DNA from: Methylobacterium pseudosasicola
GTDB taxonomy: Bacteria; Pseudomonadota; Alphaproteobacteria; Rhizobiales; Beijerinckiaceae
Reading direction: 5' to 3'
NCBI RefSeq assembly: GCF_900114535.1
Contig: NZ_FOTK01000023.1
Coordinates: forward strand, 46,432-110,431
DNA: 64,000 nucleotides
The position numbers were made by a program, and so were the translations under genes. Below, piece by piece: positions 17,587 to 25,159 of this stretch (position 1 is its first letter; each line of letters begins with the position of its first letter). The notes beneath the pieces were generated by a model. The model ran no database searches and was not told the origin of the DNA. It saw nothing but the letters and a program-made list of their open reading frames with translations.

Positions 17587-18591
17587 ATGATCAGCGACTA
17601 CGTCGGACGCTTTTTCAAGTTGACCCCCGCGCAGTTGGAGGCGTTCGTCGCCGACTGGCTACACCTGCGTCGTGAGGAATACGTCGACTGGGACCTTTGC
17701 CCCGGGGCGGGCGACGGCGGCCGGGACGTGGTCGGCTTCGTCACGAGGCATGGCTACGAAGGCGAGTGGCACAACTACCAGTGCAAGCTGCTGCGCCGGA
17801 ACCTGACCATCTCCACCGCCGTCCTGGAGCTCGGCAAGATCTTCATGCACGTCGCCAAGGGGGATTTCACCCTCCCGTCCAGGTACGTCTTCGTCGCTCC
17901 GCAGGGCACGGCGCGCGACCTGACGGACCTCGCCCGGCATCCGGAGAAATTCCGGGCGACCGTCGTGGAGAGGTGGGACGCCGTTTGCCGCAACGGCCTC
18001 GTCCAGAAGCAGGCCGTGCCGCTGACGCCGGAGATCCGGGCGGCCCTCGACGCGTTCGACTTCGCCGGCGTATCCGTGCTCGACGGGGCGAAGCTGGTGA
18101 CGCAGCCCGATATCCACCCCGTGCTAGTCCGATGGTTCGGTGCCGATCCAGGCCCCCCGCCGCCGCCGGAGGAACTCCCCGACGTAGCGCTCGACGAGGC
18201 ACCGTATCTCGGCCAACTCGCCGCCGCCTACGGCGCCCGTGCCGCGCTCGTCGCGGCCACGCCGGACGACATTCTCCGCCACCCCCGGTTCGGCGACCAG
18301 ATGCGCGACCAGCGCGTGCGCTATTTCCGCGCCTCGACCTTCGGGCGTTTTTACCGGACGCGCGTGTTCAAGGACGTCCTCGTCGCTTTCGACGACGAGA
18401 TCTACCATGGCGTCGTGGACACGCATCGCGACGACGGGCATCGCGACGTCCTCGACCAGGTCAACGCCGTCATGAAGGTCGCCCCCACCCTCCCGCTCAC
18501 CGGCCCGCTGCGGGACCATGCCTCCGCGATGGTGAAGCAGGGCACCTGCCATCGGTTCGCCAACGAGGGGCGCCTGCCGTGGGGGATATGA
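17587..18591 (+). CDS. ABC-3C effector: PD-(D/E)xK nuclease fused to ABC-3C C-terminal domain
   Basis: 334 residues. The N-terminal half is a restriction-endonuclease fold: CPGAGDGGRDVVGF gives the catalytic D47 in GGRD, and NYQCKLLRRN gives the Q65-x-K67 signature of Mrr-like nucleases. After a Pro-rich linker (about 195-203) comes the ABC-three-component C-terminal domain, with PRFGDQMRDQRVRYFRAST and the final ANEGRLPWGI. In ABC-3C conflict systems (described from comparative genomics by the Aravind group) this domain couples an effector to the SMC-like ATPase. The stop overlaps the next start (ATGA). Confidence 0.8.
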   Translation: MISDYVGRFFKLTPAQLEAFVADWLHLRREEYVDWDLCPGAGDGGRDVVGFVTRHGYEGEWHNYQCKLLRRNLTISTAVLELGKIFMHVAKGDFTLPSRYVFVAPQGTARDLTDLARHPEKFRATVVERWDAVCRNGLVQKQAVPLTPEIRAALDAFDFAGVSVLDGAKLVTQPDIHPVLVRWFGADPGPPPPPEELPDVALDEAPYLGQLAAAYGARAALVAATPDDILRHPRFGDQMRDQRVRYFRASTFGRFYRTRVFKDVLVAFDDEIYHGVVDTHRDDGHRDVLDQVNAVMKVAPTLPLTGPLRDHASAMVKQGTCHRFANEGRLPWGI

Positions 18592-19088
18592 GAACCTCGC
18601 CCGCCGACCCGTTCGACAGCCCGCTCGAAACCGGGTTGCGCGCGCTCGTCGTGCTGGAGGCGATGTACCCGCGCGCCTGCGACCTGTCGGAGATGACTTG
18701 GTACGACCACCTCGTGGTCAACACCGCCGACATCGCCGACCGGGACGGCGGCGAGGGGCCGCGGAGCCTGCATCCCGCGACGCCGGGCCGGCACGACGCC
18801 CTGAACATCCGGCGCCAAGCGGTCGAGGCGAGCCTGATGCTTATGCACAGGGTCCACCTCGTCGAGGTCCGGCACTGCGAGGACGGCATCCGCTACGCGT
18901 CCGGGGAGACCACGCCGAGCTTCCTCGATGCGCTACAGGCACCCTACATGCTGCGGCTTAAGGACCGCGCCCGGTGGCTTGCGTCCCGGTTCGAGGGCAT
19001 GGATGCGGCTGACATCGCCGCGGTCGTCGACCGGCACGTCGGCCTGTGGGCTGTCCAGTTCCGGTCCGGGGAAGGCGACAGGCCGTGA
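18588..19088 (+). CDS. ABC-3C middle component
   Basis: 166 residues, the small second protein of the ABC-three-component operon. NPLETGLRALVVLEAMYP-like opening (here DSPLETGLRALVVLEAMYP), a TWYDHLVVNTADI stretch, and a winged-helix-like C-terminal half match the middle-component families, which bridge the effector and the ATPase. The ATG overlaps the upstream stop by four bases, and the stop overlaps the GTG of the ATPase (GTGA). Assignment leans on gene order as well as sequence. Confidence 0.7.
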   Translation: MRTSPADPFDSPLETGLRALVVLEAMYPRACDLSEMTWYDHLVVNTADIADRDGGEGPRSLHPATPGRHDALNIRRQAVEASLMLMHRVHLVEVRHCEDGIRYASGETTPSFLDALQAPYMLRLKDRARWLASRFEGMDAADIAAVVDRHVGLWAVQFRSGEGDRP

Positions 19089-20989
19089 CCGGGCTCCTGA
19101 CGCTCCGCCACCTCGCCTTCACGGGTCCCGAAGCCGTCGGCGCCGGCCTCGCGTTCGAGGACGGCCTCAACATCCTCTATGGGGCATCCAACACCGGCAA
19201 GTCGTTCGTGGTGGAGAGCCTGAACTTCATGTTCGGTGGCTCGACAACCCCGGAGGCCATAGACGAGGCGAGGCCCTACGACCGGGCCTGGCTGGGCCTC
19301 CGCCTGCCGGACGGAGCCGAGATAACCCTTTCGCGCTCGCTTTCCGGCTACGGCTTCACCGCCTACCCGGGTCTTGTCACGGCGCCGAACGACGACGGTT
19401 TCGCCCTCTCGCCCGAGCACGACGCGAATTCCGATGCCAATCTGTCGATGTACCTGCTCCGGCAGCTCGGGTTGGGCCGGAGGGAACTGGTCAAGAACGC
19501 CCACGGCGAGAAGGCCACGCTCAGCTTCCGCCACATCGCGCCGTACCTCTTCGTCCCCGAGGAGACCATCATTGCCAAGCGGAGCCCGGTCCTTGCTTCC
19601 GGGCAGGCCATCCAAGCGACCCTGGAACGCAACGTCTTCAAGCTCCTCCTGACCGGCAAGGACGACTCCGCGGTCACGAAGACGGTCCCGCCCAAGATCC
19701 TTGCCGCTGTCAAGGCCGGCAAGATCGAGTTGGTGGACGAGTGGCTCTCCGGCATCGACCGCGAACTGGGCGAGACGCCGCCCCCCCGGGCGGAACTCCA
19801 GGAGCAGGCAGACAGGCTGGAGGAAACCCTGGCGGCCCTGAAGGGCGACCTCGTGCATGCCCAGGACCGCCTGGACGGACTGGTCGGCGAGCGGCGCCGG
19901 ACCCGGGACGCCCGGGACGAGGCCAGGGCCCGGGCCGCCGACCTCGAACTGACCCTCGCTCAGTTCAGGAAGCTGGACGAGGTTTACGTCTCCGACATCG
20001 AGCGCCTGCAGGCGGTCGAGGAGGGCGGCGCGCTGCTCCTCGCCATGACCGGTCACGAGTGCCCTGTCTGCGGCGCCCCGCCCGACGCACAGGTCCACAA
20101 GGCGCACGTCGACGAGATCGGGCGTTTCCACGGGGCGGCCGCCGCGGAGGTCAGGAAGATCCGGCGCGAACGCGCGGACCTCGCGGGCGTGATGCGCTCG
20201 CTCGCCTCCGAGGCGGCTGGCCTCCGCACGCGCGAAGCCGGGCTGGTCGAGGAATTGGCGGACCTCGACGGATCGCTCGACGAGGCCCGGCCCGCCGAAC
20301 GGGATTTCCGCAGCCGCTACGAGGGCATCGAGACGCAGCGCGCGCGCGTGGGGCGGCTTCTCGACCTTTACGCCCGCCGGGACAGGCTGGAGGTGGAACG
20401 CTCCCGCCTTGACGTACCTGTCCCGCGGCGGCCGGTCGGGGAAAAGGCCGCCACACCCCTCGAAGGTGGCGTTGCGCACGAATACGCGCAGGTCGTACGG
20501 GAAGTCCTCGAAGCCTGGGGCTTTCCCGGGAGGCCGACGCTCAGCTTCGACCTTGGCCTCCAGGACATCCGCCTCGATGGCAAGGAGCGCTCGGCGAACG
20601 GCAAGGGTGTGCGCGCGCTACTGCACGCGGCCATGAAGGTCGCCCTGCTGATGTTCTGCAACCGGATCGGCAAGCCCCATCCCGGCTTCGTCGTGCTCGA
20701 CACGCCCCTGCTGACCTACCGCGAGCCGATGAGGTCGAAGCACGGCCCCCTCGACGATGACGAGCAGGCCCTTCGGGATAGCGGCGTTGCAGCCCGGTTC
20801 TATGCCCACCTCGCCGGTCTCTCGGAGATCGGGCAGTTCCTCGTCGTCGAGAACAGTGACCCGCCGGCCGAGGCGCTCGTGCTTGCCAACGTCCAACTAT
20901 TCACGGGGCAGCCCGGCGCCGGGCGCTACGGCCTGTTCCCGCGGTACGACAAGACGACCGAAGAGAAGCCTGTCGACCGAGGTGGATAG
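19085..20989 (+). CDS. ABC-3C ATPase, SMC/Rad50-like with CxxC hook
   Basis: 634 residues from a GTG start overlapping the previous stop. Walker A is GASNTGKS (33-40). A long coiled coil (about 220-470) is broken at the middle by GHECPVCGAPP (C326 and C329), a Rad50-type zinc-hook motif. The C-terminal half has SANGKGVRALLHAAMKVALL and the Walker B GFVVLDTPLLTYRE (D539), where the usual glutamate after Asp is replaced by Thr. The ATPase would sense or bridge DNA and license the nuclease in the first gene. This completes an intact three-gene ABC-3C system. Confidence 0.8.
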   Translation: MTGLLTLRHLAFTGPEAVGAGLAFEDGLNILYGASNTGKSFVVESLNFMFGGSTTPEAIDEARPYDRAWLGLRLPDGAEITLSRSLSGYGFTAYPGLVTAPNDDGFALSPEHDANSDANLSMYLLRQLGLGRRELVKNAHGEKATLSFRHIAPYLFVPEETIIAKRSPVLASGQAIQATLERNVFKLLLTGKDDSAVTKTVPPKILAAVKAGKIELVDEWLSGIDRELGETPPPRAELQEQADRLEETLAALKGDLVHAQDRLDGLVGERRRTRDARDEARARAADLELTLAQFRKLDEVYVSDIERLQAVEEGGALLLAMTGHECPVCGAPPDAQVHKAHVDEIGRFHGAAAAEVRKIRRERADLAGVMRSLASEAAGLRTREAGLVEELADLDGSLDEARPAERDFRSRYEGIETQRARVGRLLDLYARRDRLEVERSRLDVPVPRRPVGEKAATPLEGGVAHEYAQVVREVLEAWGFPGRPTLSFDLGLQDIRLDGKERSANGKGVRALLHAAMKVALLMFCNRIGKPHPGFVVLDTPLLTYREPMRSKHGPLDDDEQALRDSGVAARFYAHLAGLSEIGQFLVVENSDPPAEALVLANVQLFTGQPGAGRYGLFPRYDKTTEEKPVDRGG

Positions 20990-21079
20990 GTGGCGTGTCG
21001 GATAGGCCACCGTCGCCGCCCTTCGGCGGAAGCCTAGGCGCTCCCACGGCATGACCCGGCTGGGGCTCAGGCCGATGTC

Positions 21080-21292
21080 TCACCGCCGGCCCGGCAACCA
21101 AACCGTATCCACTCCGGACTCGTCGCGGTGTGACTGGTCGATTTGGGTCGCGCGCAAGCCGGGACGGCGCTGGCGCCTTTCCTCGGCCGGGAGGATTTCC
21201 GGGCCCATCCCGCGCATCGCCGCCAGGAACGCGTAGGTCGAGACCGGATGGACCGGGTACTCGTCGAAGGACCCGACCATGTGTCCGCGCAT
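21080..21292 (-). CDS. Small protein, possibly C-terminal part of a stop-interrupted gene
   Basis: 70 residues (starts RGHMVGSFDEYPVHPVSTYAFL after the Met). The protein-like composition is unlike the neighbouring shadow frames. It lies in the same frame as the 59-codon gene upstream on this strand, with only one TAG and three codons (Glu-Arg-Leu) between. It could be a separate short protein or the tail of a gene broken by an amber stop. No family recognised. Confidence 0.4.
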   Translation of the reverse strand: MRGHMVGSFDEYPVHPVSTYAFLAAMRGMGPEILPAEERRQRRPGLRATQIDQSHRDESGVDTVWLPGRR

Positions 21293-21301
21293 CAGGCGCT
21301 C

Positions 21302-21481
21302 CTACTCGAAGAGGAACAGGTAGGGTCCCGGCTCGACGTAGCCGCTTGAGATGGCCTCGAAGATCGTCTGCTCGCCGACGTTCTTGCGCCGGTCGCCAAG
21401 GCCCTTGCGCTCCTTCTCGATCCGGTCGCGACCGCGTTCGCCGGTGCCGCCCGACTGGCACCCCGACGCCGGCAATCCCAT
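21302..21481 (-). CDS. Small protein ending at an in-frame TAG
   Basis: 59 residues. The second half, RIEKERKGLGDRRKNVGEQTI and on to GYVEPGPYLFLFE, looks like genuine protein rather than random frame. It ends at TAG (21304-21302), and the frame continues open into the ORF at 21080-21292. It is divergent from the gene at 21564. Either two small overlapping-purpose proteins or one interrupted 133-codon gene. Function unknown. Confidence 0.4.
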   Translation of the reverse strand: MGLPASGCQSGGTGERGRDRIEKERKGLGDRRKNVGEQTIFEAISSGYVEPGPYLFLFE

Positions 21482-21563
21482 TTGAGCCCTGCCGGCGCGG
21501 CGACGCTCACCCGCAGTGCTTCTCGCCCGCCCGGCACCGATCTCTCTTCCGGCAACCGGCGCG

Positions 21564-22568
21564 ATGGCGACTCAATCGGAACGCTCAGCAAAGCTGTGGG
21601 AAGTCGCCCTGGAAGGACTCCATCAGGTCGGTTGGCACTGGTTCGCCCATCATTTCCATCACCCCGGCCCGCATCCGATGGCGGTGAGCATCCTCTGGGC
21701 CTGTATGCGCATCGACGCCAAGGCCCCCGGCCTCGACGGCGCTCCCGGCATCGGCACGAAGCTGTTGCGGGAGCTCGTCTCCATCGGCGGTCAGGACCGC
21801 CACGAGCCCCATTACGAGATGCTGCTCCAGAAGATGAGCGAGATCCTCGTGATCGAACGGGTCGTCGGCGCCGACTGGCCCGAGGGGACGACTTTCCAGC
21901 ACGAGCCCGCCGCGTTCAAGGACGGACCCAGGCCTGAACTCCTCGTCGTGATGCCGACCGGCCGGCTGGTCGTCGAGGTCAAGACGCCGTCGCTCCTCAA
22001 CCACATCCGCCAGCGCGGCACCAACGGGGTCCAGCTTCCGTACCGGAACGGCATTTCGAGGGAGGCCGCTCAGGACATCGCCGGCGACGGCGGCCTCACG
22101 CTGCCCCGCGACTATCCCGTCCGGGATTTCCTGGTGGACGCGGACCGCAAGTTCCGGGGCTTCAGGGCGGACGGCGTCACGGCGAGCCTGCTCGTGCTGG
22201 TCTGGGACGACTTCATTTACGAGCCCATCTCGTCCCTCGTGAACGCCGGATCGGGCCTGCTCACGCCCAACAGCTTCGAGAGGGCGGCCGACGGCACGGC
22301 GCAGCTTTTCCCGGACATCGACGCGGTCGTGGCGCTGAGGCACCTGCACTTCTTCATCATGGCATCGCGTGACCGCCCGCTCGTCGAGAGGAGCCATGCC
22401 ATGGATTTCGGTGGCGAGCGGGCGCTCCCCAACGTGCTGTTCGCCGGATCGGGCGGCAGGCCCGTGCCGGAGACCGTGATCCGGCGCCTGCGCGCCTACC
22501 CCCACGACCATCCGGGCTTCGAGGGCATCGCGGAATATCACCCGCAGGATCTGATCTTCTGGCTCTAG
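21564..22568 (+). CDS. PD-(D/E)xK nuclease-like protein, unknown role
   Basis: 334 residues. The central region GPRPELLVVMPTGRLVVEVKTPS (about 131-153) has the pattern of a PD-(D/E)xK active site: P-E, a short strand, then E-V-K. The N-terminal third is helical, and the C-terminal third resembles nuclease-associated domains in defence islands. The ATG at 21564 is used because the protein-like sequence begins there, though its ribosome binding site is weak; a start at 21516 is possible. It stands alone between the ABC-3C operon and the Ntn hydrolase, with its convergent partner at 22676. Could be a restriction enzyme without a methylase. Confidence 0.6.
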   Translation: MATQSERSAKLWEVALEGLHQVGWHWFAHHFHHPGPHPMAVSILWACMRIDAKAPGLDGAPGIGTKLLRELVSIGGQDRHEPHYEMLLQKMSEILVIERVVGADWPEGTTFQHEPAAFKDGPRPELLVVMPTGRLVVEVKTPSLLNHIRQRGTNGVQLPYRNGISREAAQDIAGDGGLTLPRDYPVRDFLVDADRKFRGFRADGVTASLLVLVWDDFIYEPISSLVNAGSGLLTPNSFERAADGTAQLFPDIDAVVALRHLHFFIMASRDRPLVERSHAMDFGGERALPNVLFAGSGGRPVPETVIRRLRAYPHDHPGFEGIAEYHPQDLIFWL

Positions 22569-22675
22569 CGGAGCGCGTGGCATCGTAGGCCCCGACGTGC
22601 GGGCCGGCCGGCTTGACCGCCGGTGCCATCCCGGAGGCCGGCCGGACGGGTCTGTGCGAACCGGCAGCACCGTCG

Positions 22676-23371
22676 TCAGGGACAGGGGACCCCGCTGCTG
22701 GAGTGCGTCTCCGTCACGCCCGCGCTTGAAAGCACCACCACCCTGATGAATTCGCCCCCGATGGACTGCACGCCAGCATTCTGCGCAATGGGTATGGCGT
22801 TCCTGATGGCGTCCGTCGCGTAAGCGACGGCAGCCGCCTCAGGCATGCCGGGCGCGTACCCGGTCCTCACCGCGGCGATGTACGCCTTCAGGCTGTCGGT
22901 GTCGCCGATGAACTCGATGTAGTCGCTCTGACCGACCGGGGACTCCGGCATAGGTTGGTCGAACTTCCGGACATCGTTGTGGCGGCCGATCCGTTCAATG
23001 GAGATGTCGCCGGTCGTCGGGTCCAGGGTCGCCGCGAGGACGGTGTTGCCACCCTTGCACGCGCCGATCATTTTCGGGTCGGGGATGCTGACGTGGCCGT
23101 TCAGCGTCGCTTGGAGCGCGGCGAGCAGGCTGCCCGAACTCGCCGGCGTGCCGCCGTTGGGGGCCGGCGGGTTGAACTTCCCGAACACGTCCCGCCACTT
23201 TTCCTTTTTCGTGCCGGCCCAACCGCAGAGCGCGACGACGCCCTCATCGGAGAGCTTGTGGACCTTGACGGTCCCGCAGTTCTCGACCCGGCCGTTGATG
23301 TTCGTCAGGCTGTCGGCGGCGAACACCACGCATCCCTGGGCCCTCAGGCAAACGATCAGCGTCACTGGCAT
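22676..23371 (-). CDS. Proteasome-beta-like Ntn hydrolase
   Basis: 231 residues. The start MPVTLIVCLRAQGCVVFAAD resembles 20S proteasome beta and HslV subunits. If T4 is taken as the catalytic Thr1, then D20 and K36 fall exactly at the positions of the proteasome Asp17 and Lys33, and a glycine-rich ALCGWAG strand (about 47-53) follows as expected. No proteasome alpha subunit, HslU, Mpa or ClpX is nearby; the closest AAA+ protein is the FtsH-like gene at 25160, transcribed the other way. Removal of only three residues would expose Thr. Role unknown, possibly a self-compartmentalising protease or amidase in defence. Confidence 0.65.
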   Translation of the reverse strand: MPVTLIVCLRAQGCVVFAADSLTNINGRVENCGTVKVHKLSDEGVVALCGWAGTKKEKWRDVFGKFNPPAPNGGTPASSGSLLAALQATLNGHVSIPDPKMIGACKGGNTVLAATLDPTTGDISIERIGRHNDVRKFDQPMPESPVGQSDYIEFIGDTDSLKAYIAAVRTGYAPGMPEAAAVAYATDAIRNAIPIAQNAGVQSIGGEFIRVVVLSSAGVTETHSSSGVPCP

Positions 23372-23486
23372 CCCCTGCCGAATTCGAGCCGCACGGAACG
23401 GGCCGTCGGCGTCCGATAGACCCGCGCGGGCACGGGGGCCAACCGGTTCGCCCGGGGTGTCGCCGGGCTCCCCGCACCATCCAAAG

Positions 23487-23521
23487 AAAAGCCACGCGGC
23501 GCGCTGAATACACCGCGTGGC
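23487..23521 (-). terminator. Terminator-like hairpin in the leader of the Ntn gene
   Basis: A perfect 9-bp stem, GCCACGCGG/CCGCGTGGC (23491-23499 with 23513-23521), is followed on the minus strand by TTTT. No minus-strand gene lies upstream. The hairpin is 115 bases before the Ntn hydrolase start on the same strand, so it may be an attenuator, or a member of the hairpin family seen at 60.3-61.5 kb. Confidence 0.5.
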
Positions 23522-23582
23522 GATGAGGTTCCGTCTGGCGCGGGCGCCGGCCCAGCGGCCCGCCTCCGTCCATTGTGCAAGA

Positions 23583-23608
23583 GGTATCGGGTACCGCTAT
23601 GCGATACC
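23583..23608. promoter_or_regulatory. Palindrome between divergent genes
   Basis: GGTATCG and CGATACC (23583-23589, 23602-23608) form a 7-bp inverted repeat separated by 12 bases, in the region between the Ntn hydrolase and metallophosphoesterase genes. It may be an operator shared by both directions. No cognate regulator is identified. Confidence 0.3.
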
Positions 23609-23748
23609 CGCCGTCGGAGTCGCATTCGCCGGTGCCGGGTCCGCCGGTGGGCACCGTCTCCGCGCCTCGCACCTGTGGATCCCCAGGCCCCAGGCTTGCG
23701 CAGGCGCCCTGCAAACGAGAGGATCGCCCTCTCTCTGGAGCCGATGCC

Positions 23749-23781
23749 ATGAAACCCGCGAGCCAGCACCCGACCGACTGA
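23749..23781 (+). CDS. Possible 10-codon leader peptide before the metallophosphoesterase
   Basis: ATG to TGA, MKPASQHPTD, with GGAG about nine bases upstream. Its stop is the TGA of a CTGACCG sequence that also occurs before the genes at 24653 and 25160. The start of the phosphoesterase is 49 bases past the stop, behind a hairpin that contains its ribosome binding site. This is a candidate upstream ORF for translational control. Confidence 0.4.
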   Translation: MKPASQHPTD

Positions 23782-23803
23782 CCGCTGGAGTGCCGCCGCG
23801 TGC

Positions 23804-23829
23804 CGGGCCTCCGCATCCCGCGAGGCTCC
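23804..23829 (+). promoter_or_regulatory. Hairpin covering the ribosome binding site of the phosphoesterase
   Basis: GGGCCTC (23805-23811) can pair with GAGGCTC (23822-23828), with one G-U pair. The GAGG that serves as ribosome binding site for the ATG at 23831 is in the 3' arm, so folding would hide it. Confidence 0.45.
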
Positions 23830-23830
23830 G

Positions 23831-24385
23831 ATGGCATCCAGAACCCTGTTTTCGAGCGACCACCATTTCGGACACCGGGCGCTGCTGGGCGAGCGGATGA
23901 CCACCCGCCGACCATTCTCCTCCGTCGAGGAGCACGACGAGGCGCTGATCGCGAACTGGAACGCCGCGGTGGGACCCGAGGACACCGTCTGGCACCTCGG
24001 CGACTTCTGCTACCGCTGCGGTGAGGACTACGCCCGGTCCGTCTTCGCCCGCCTGCGCGGCCGTCGCCGCTTCCTCGTCCGCGGCAACCACGACAAGATT
24101 GGCGCCCGCTTGCCTTGGGACGGCATCTTAGACGTGGCCCGGGTCGTCGTCCCCGGTCCGGACGGAGCCGTGCAGGGCGTCTGGCTGAGCCATTACGCCC
24201 ACCGGGTCTGGCCGCGCATGCATCACGGCGACCTGCACTTCTACGGGCATTCCCACGGCACCCTGCCGGGCACCGCGGCCAGCACCGACGTCGGCGTCGA
24301 CTGCTTCGGCTTCCGGCCCGTCACCCTTGATGAGATCTGGGCCCGGTTGGCCGAGAACGCGTCAGTGGCGACGGGACCGCCATGA
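23831..24385 (+). CDS. Calcineurin-like metallophosphoesterase
   Basis: 184 residues with the complete metal-binding series of the family: SDHHFGH (9-15), WHLGDFC (about 54-60), RGNHDK (about 79-84), LSHYAH (about 119-124) and GHSHG (about 138-142). Such enzymes hydrolyse phosphodiesters or phosphomonoesters. Small members of this kind are often found beside defence or mobile genes and some act on nucleotides or RNA ends, but the substrate is not visible. It is the first gene of a run (23831, 24653, 25160, 27186) with similar structured leaders, suggesting one functional module. Confidence 0.85.
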   Translation: MASRTLFSSDHHFGHRALLGERMTTRRPFSSVEEHDEALIANWNAAVGPEDTVWHLGDFCYRCGEDYARSVFARLRGRRRFLVRGNHDKIGARLPWDGILDVARVVVPGPDGAVQGVWLSHYAHRVWPRMHHGDLHFYGHSHGTLPGTAASTDVGVDCFGFRPVTLDEIWARLAENASVATGPP

Positions 24386-24652
24386 CCTGCACCCTTGCAG
24401 GATCCATCCACACCTATCCACCGGCCGAACGCTGCAGACTGCCGAGGATCGCCTGACGCCTTGACGTCCTGCCCGCCTGTTGCCAGTTTGTTCCGAACCT
24501 GGGCGGTCACCCGTCCCCTCGCGAGATCACCGTGCCCCGTTCCCTGCACCTCATACGGAGAGCCCCGGCCATCGGCCGAACCCCGCTTTCCCCCGACGCC
24601 CTACAGGGGGCCTGACCGACGCTTGGCGTCCGGCGGCCCTACGGAGGCCGCC
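24386..24652 (+). promoter_or_regulatory. Leader with two hairpins before the gene at 24653
   Basis: The last 40 bases hold CTGACCG (24612-24618), a hairpin GACGC/GCGTC (24618-24622, 24626-24630) and a perfect 7-bp hairpin GGCGGCC/GGCCGCC (24632-24638, 24646-24652). The second one ends directly at the TTG start, and the GGAGG ribosome binding site lies in its loop and 3' arm. The same arrangement is repeated at 25114-25159. The rest of this stretch shows no gene. Confidence 0.55.
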
Positions 24653-24994
24653 TTGACCGACGCCATCACCGAGCCCGCCGACGCCCCCGTCGCGTCCGGC
24701 CATGTACCTACCCATTCCTTCGCCGCACCCCCGCCCGAGACCGAGGACCCCGCCCGCCAAGTCGGCGAGATCTTCAGGCGGCTCAGCGGCTGCCACGCCA
24801 CCTACGGCGAGGCGGCGTTCGCCCGCATCGCCGCCGCCGTGCTCGTCGCCCTCGGCAGGTCCGCCCTTGAGGAGGCCGAAGCCCAAGCCCTGCGACTGAG
24901 GGAGCGGTCGGCCCCGGCCTGCCCCGGCATCAGGGTGTCCGCGACGGCACGCCGGGTCGACTTCGACGCCTGGGACCCCGGCGACCCGGACTGA
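24653..24994 (+). CDS. Small protein of the FtsH-like cluster, unknown function
   Basis: 113 residues from a TTG start preceded by GGAGG. The middle (about residues 36-88), VGEIFRRLSGCHATYGEAAFARIAAAVLVALG and on, looks helical; the ends are rich in Ala, Pro and charged residues. No family recognised. The TTG start, rather than a longer frame from 24395, is chosen because an identically structured leader precedes the next large gene and ends at its start codon in the same way. It is followed by a short open frame and the FtsH-like gene. Confidence 0.5.
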   Translation: MTDAITEPADAPVASGHVPTHSFAAPPPETEDPARQVGEIFRRLSGCHATYGEAAFARIAAAVLVALGRSALEEAEAQALRLRERSAPACPGIRVSATARRVDFDAWDPGDPD

Positions 24995-25026
24995 CCCTCA
25001 CGCGCACGATCCTCCAGGAGAAACCC

Positions 25027-25116
25027 ATGACCCGCCTTGAGCGCATACCGCGCGCCGCCGACGCCCAGCCGGCCCGCCACCTCCCCACCCGATCCGACAA
25101 ACCCGCAGGGGTCTGA
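25027..25116 (+). CDS. 29-codon leader ORF upstream of the FtsH-like gene
   Basis: MTRLERIPRAADAQPARHLP and nine further residues (29 in all), with AGGAG six bases before the ATG, a better ribosome binding site than most real genes here. Its TGA is part of the CTGACCG that opens the two-hairpin leader. Translation through it would bring ribosomes to the edge of the hairpins that hide the next ribosome binding site, so it is a plausible regulatory peptide. Confidence 0.5.
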   Translation: MTRLERIPRAADAQPARHLPTRSDKPAGV

Positions 25117-25159
25117 CCGGCGCGCATCGACGCGCGGCGGCCCCATGCCGGAGGCCGCC
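25114..25159 (+). promoter_or_regulatory. Two-hairpin leader hiding the ribosome binding site of the FtsH-like gene
   Basis: Hairpin GCGCG/CGCGC (25120-25124 with 25131-25135), then perfect 7-bp hairpin GGCGGCC/GGCCGCC (25136-25142 with 25153-25159). The GGAGG at 25150-25154 lies in the loop and 3' arm, and the ATG follows immediately. The 7-bp stem is identical to that before the gene at 24653, while loops and the first hairpin differ, as expected of a conserved structure. Confidence 0.6.

Noticed and set aside
22596..22650. GGCCGGCC-rich inverted sequence between converging genes at 22568 and 22676
   Set aside because: Could be a terminator, but the stem is only generic GC-rich sequence without a T-run; it partly resembles the CTGACCG leaders but does not precede a gene.
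24457..24615. Open frame ending at the TGA before the gene at 24653 as a third leader peptide
   Set aside because: No ATG or GTG start with a ribosome binding site; only TTG and CTG are present.
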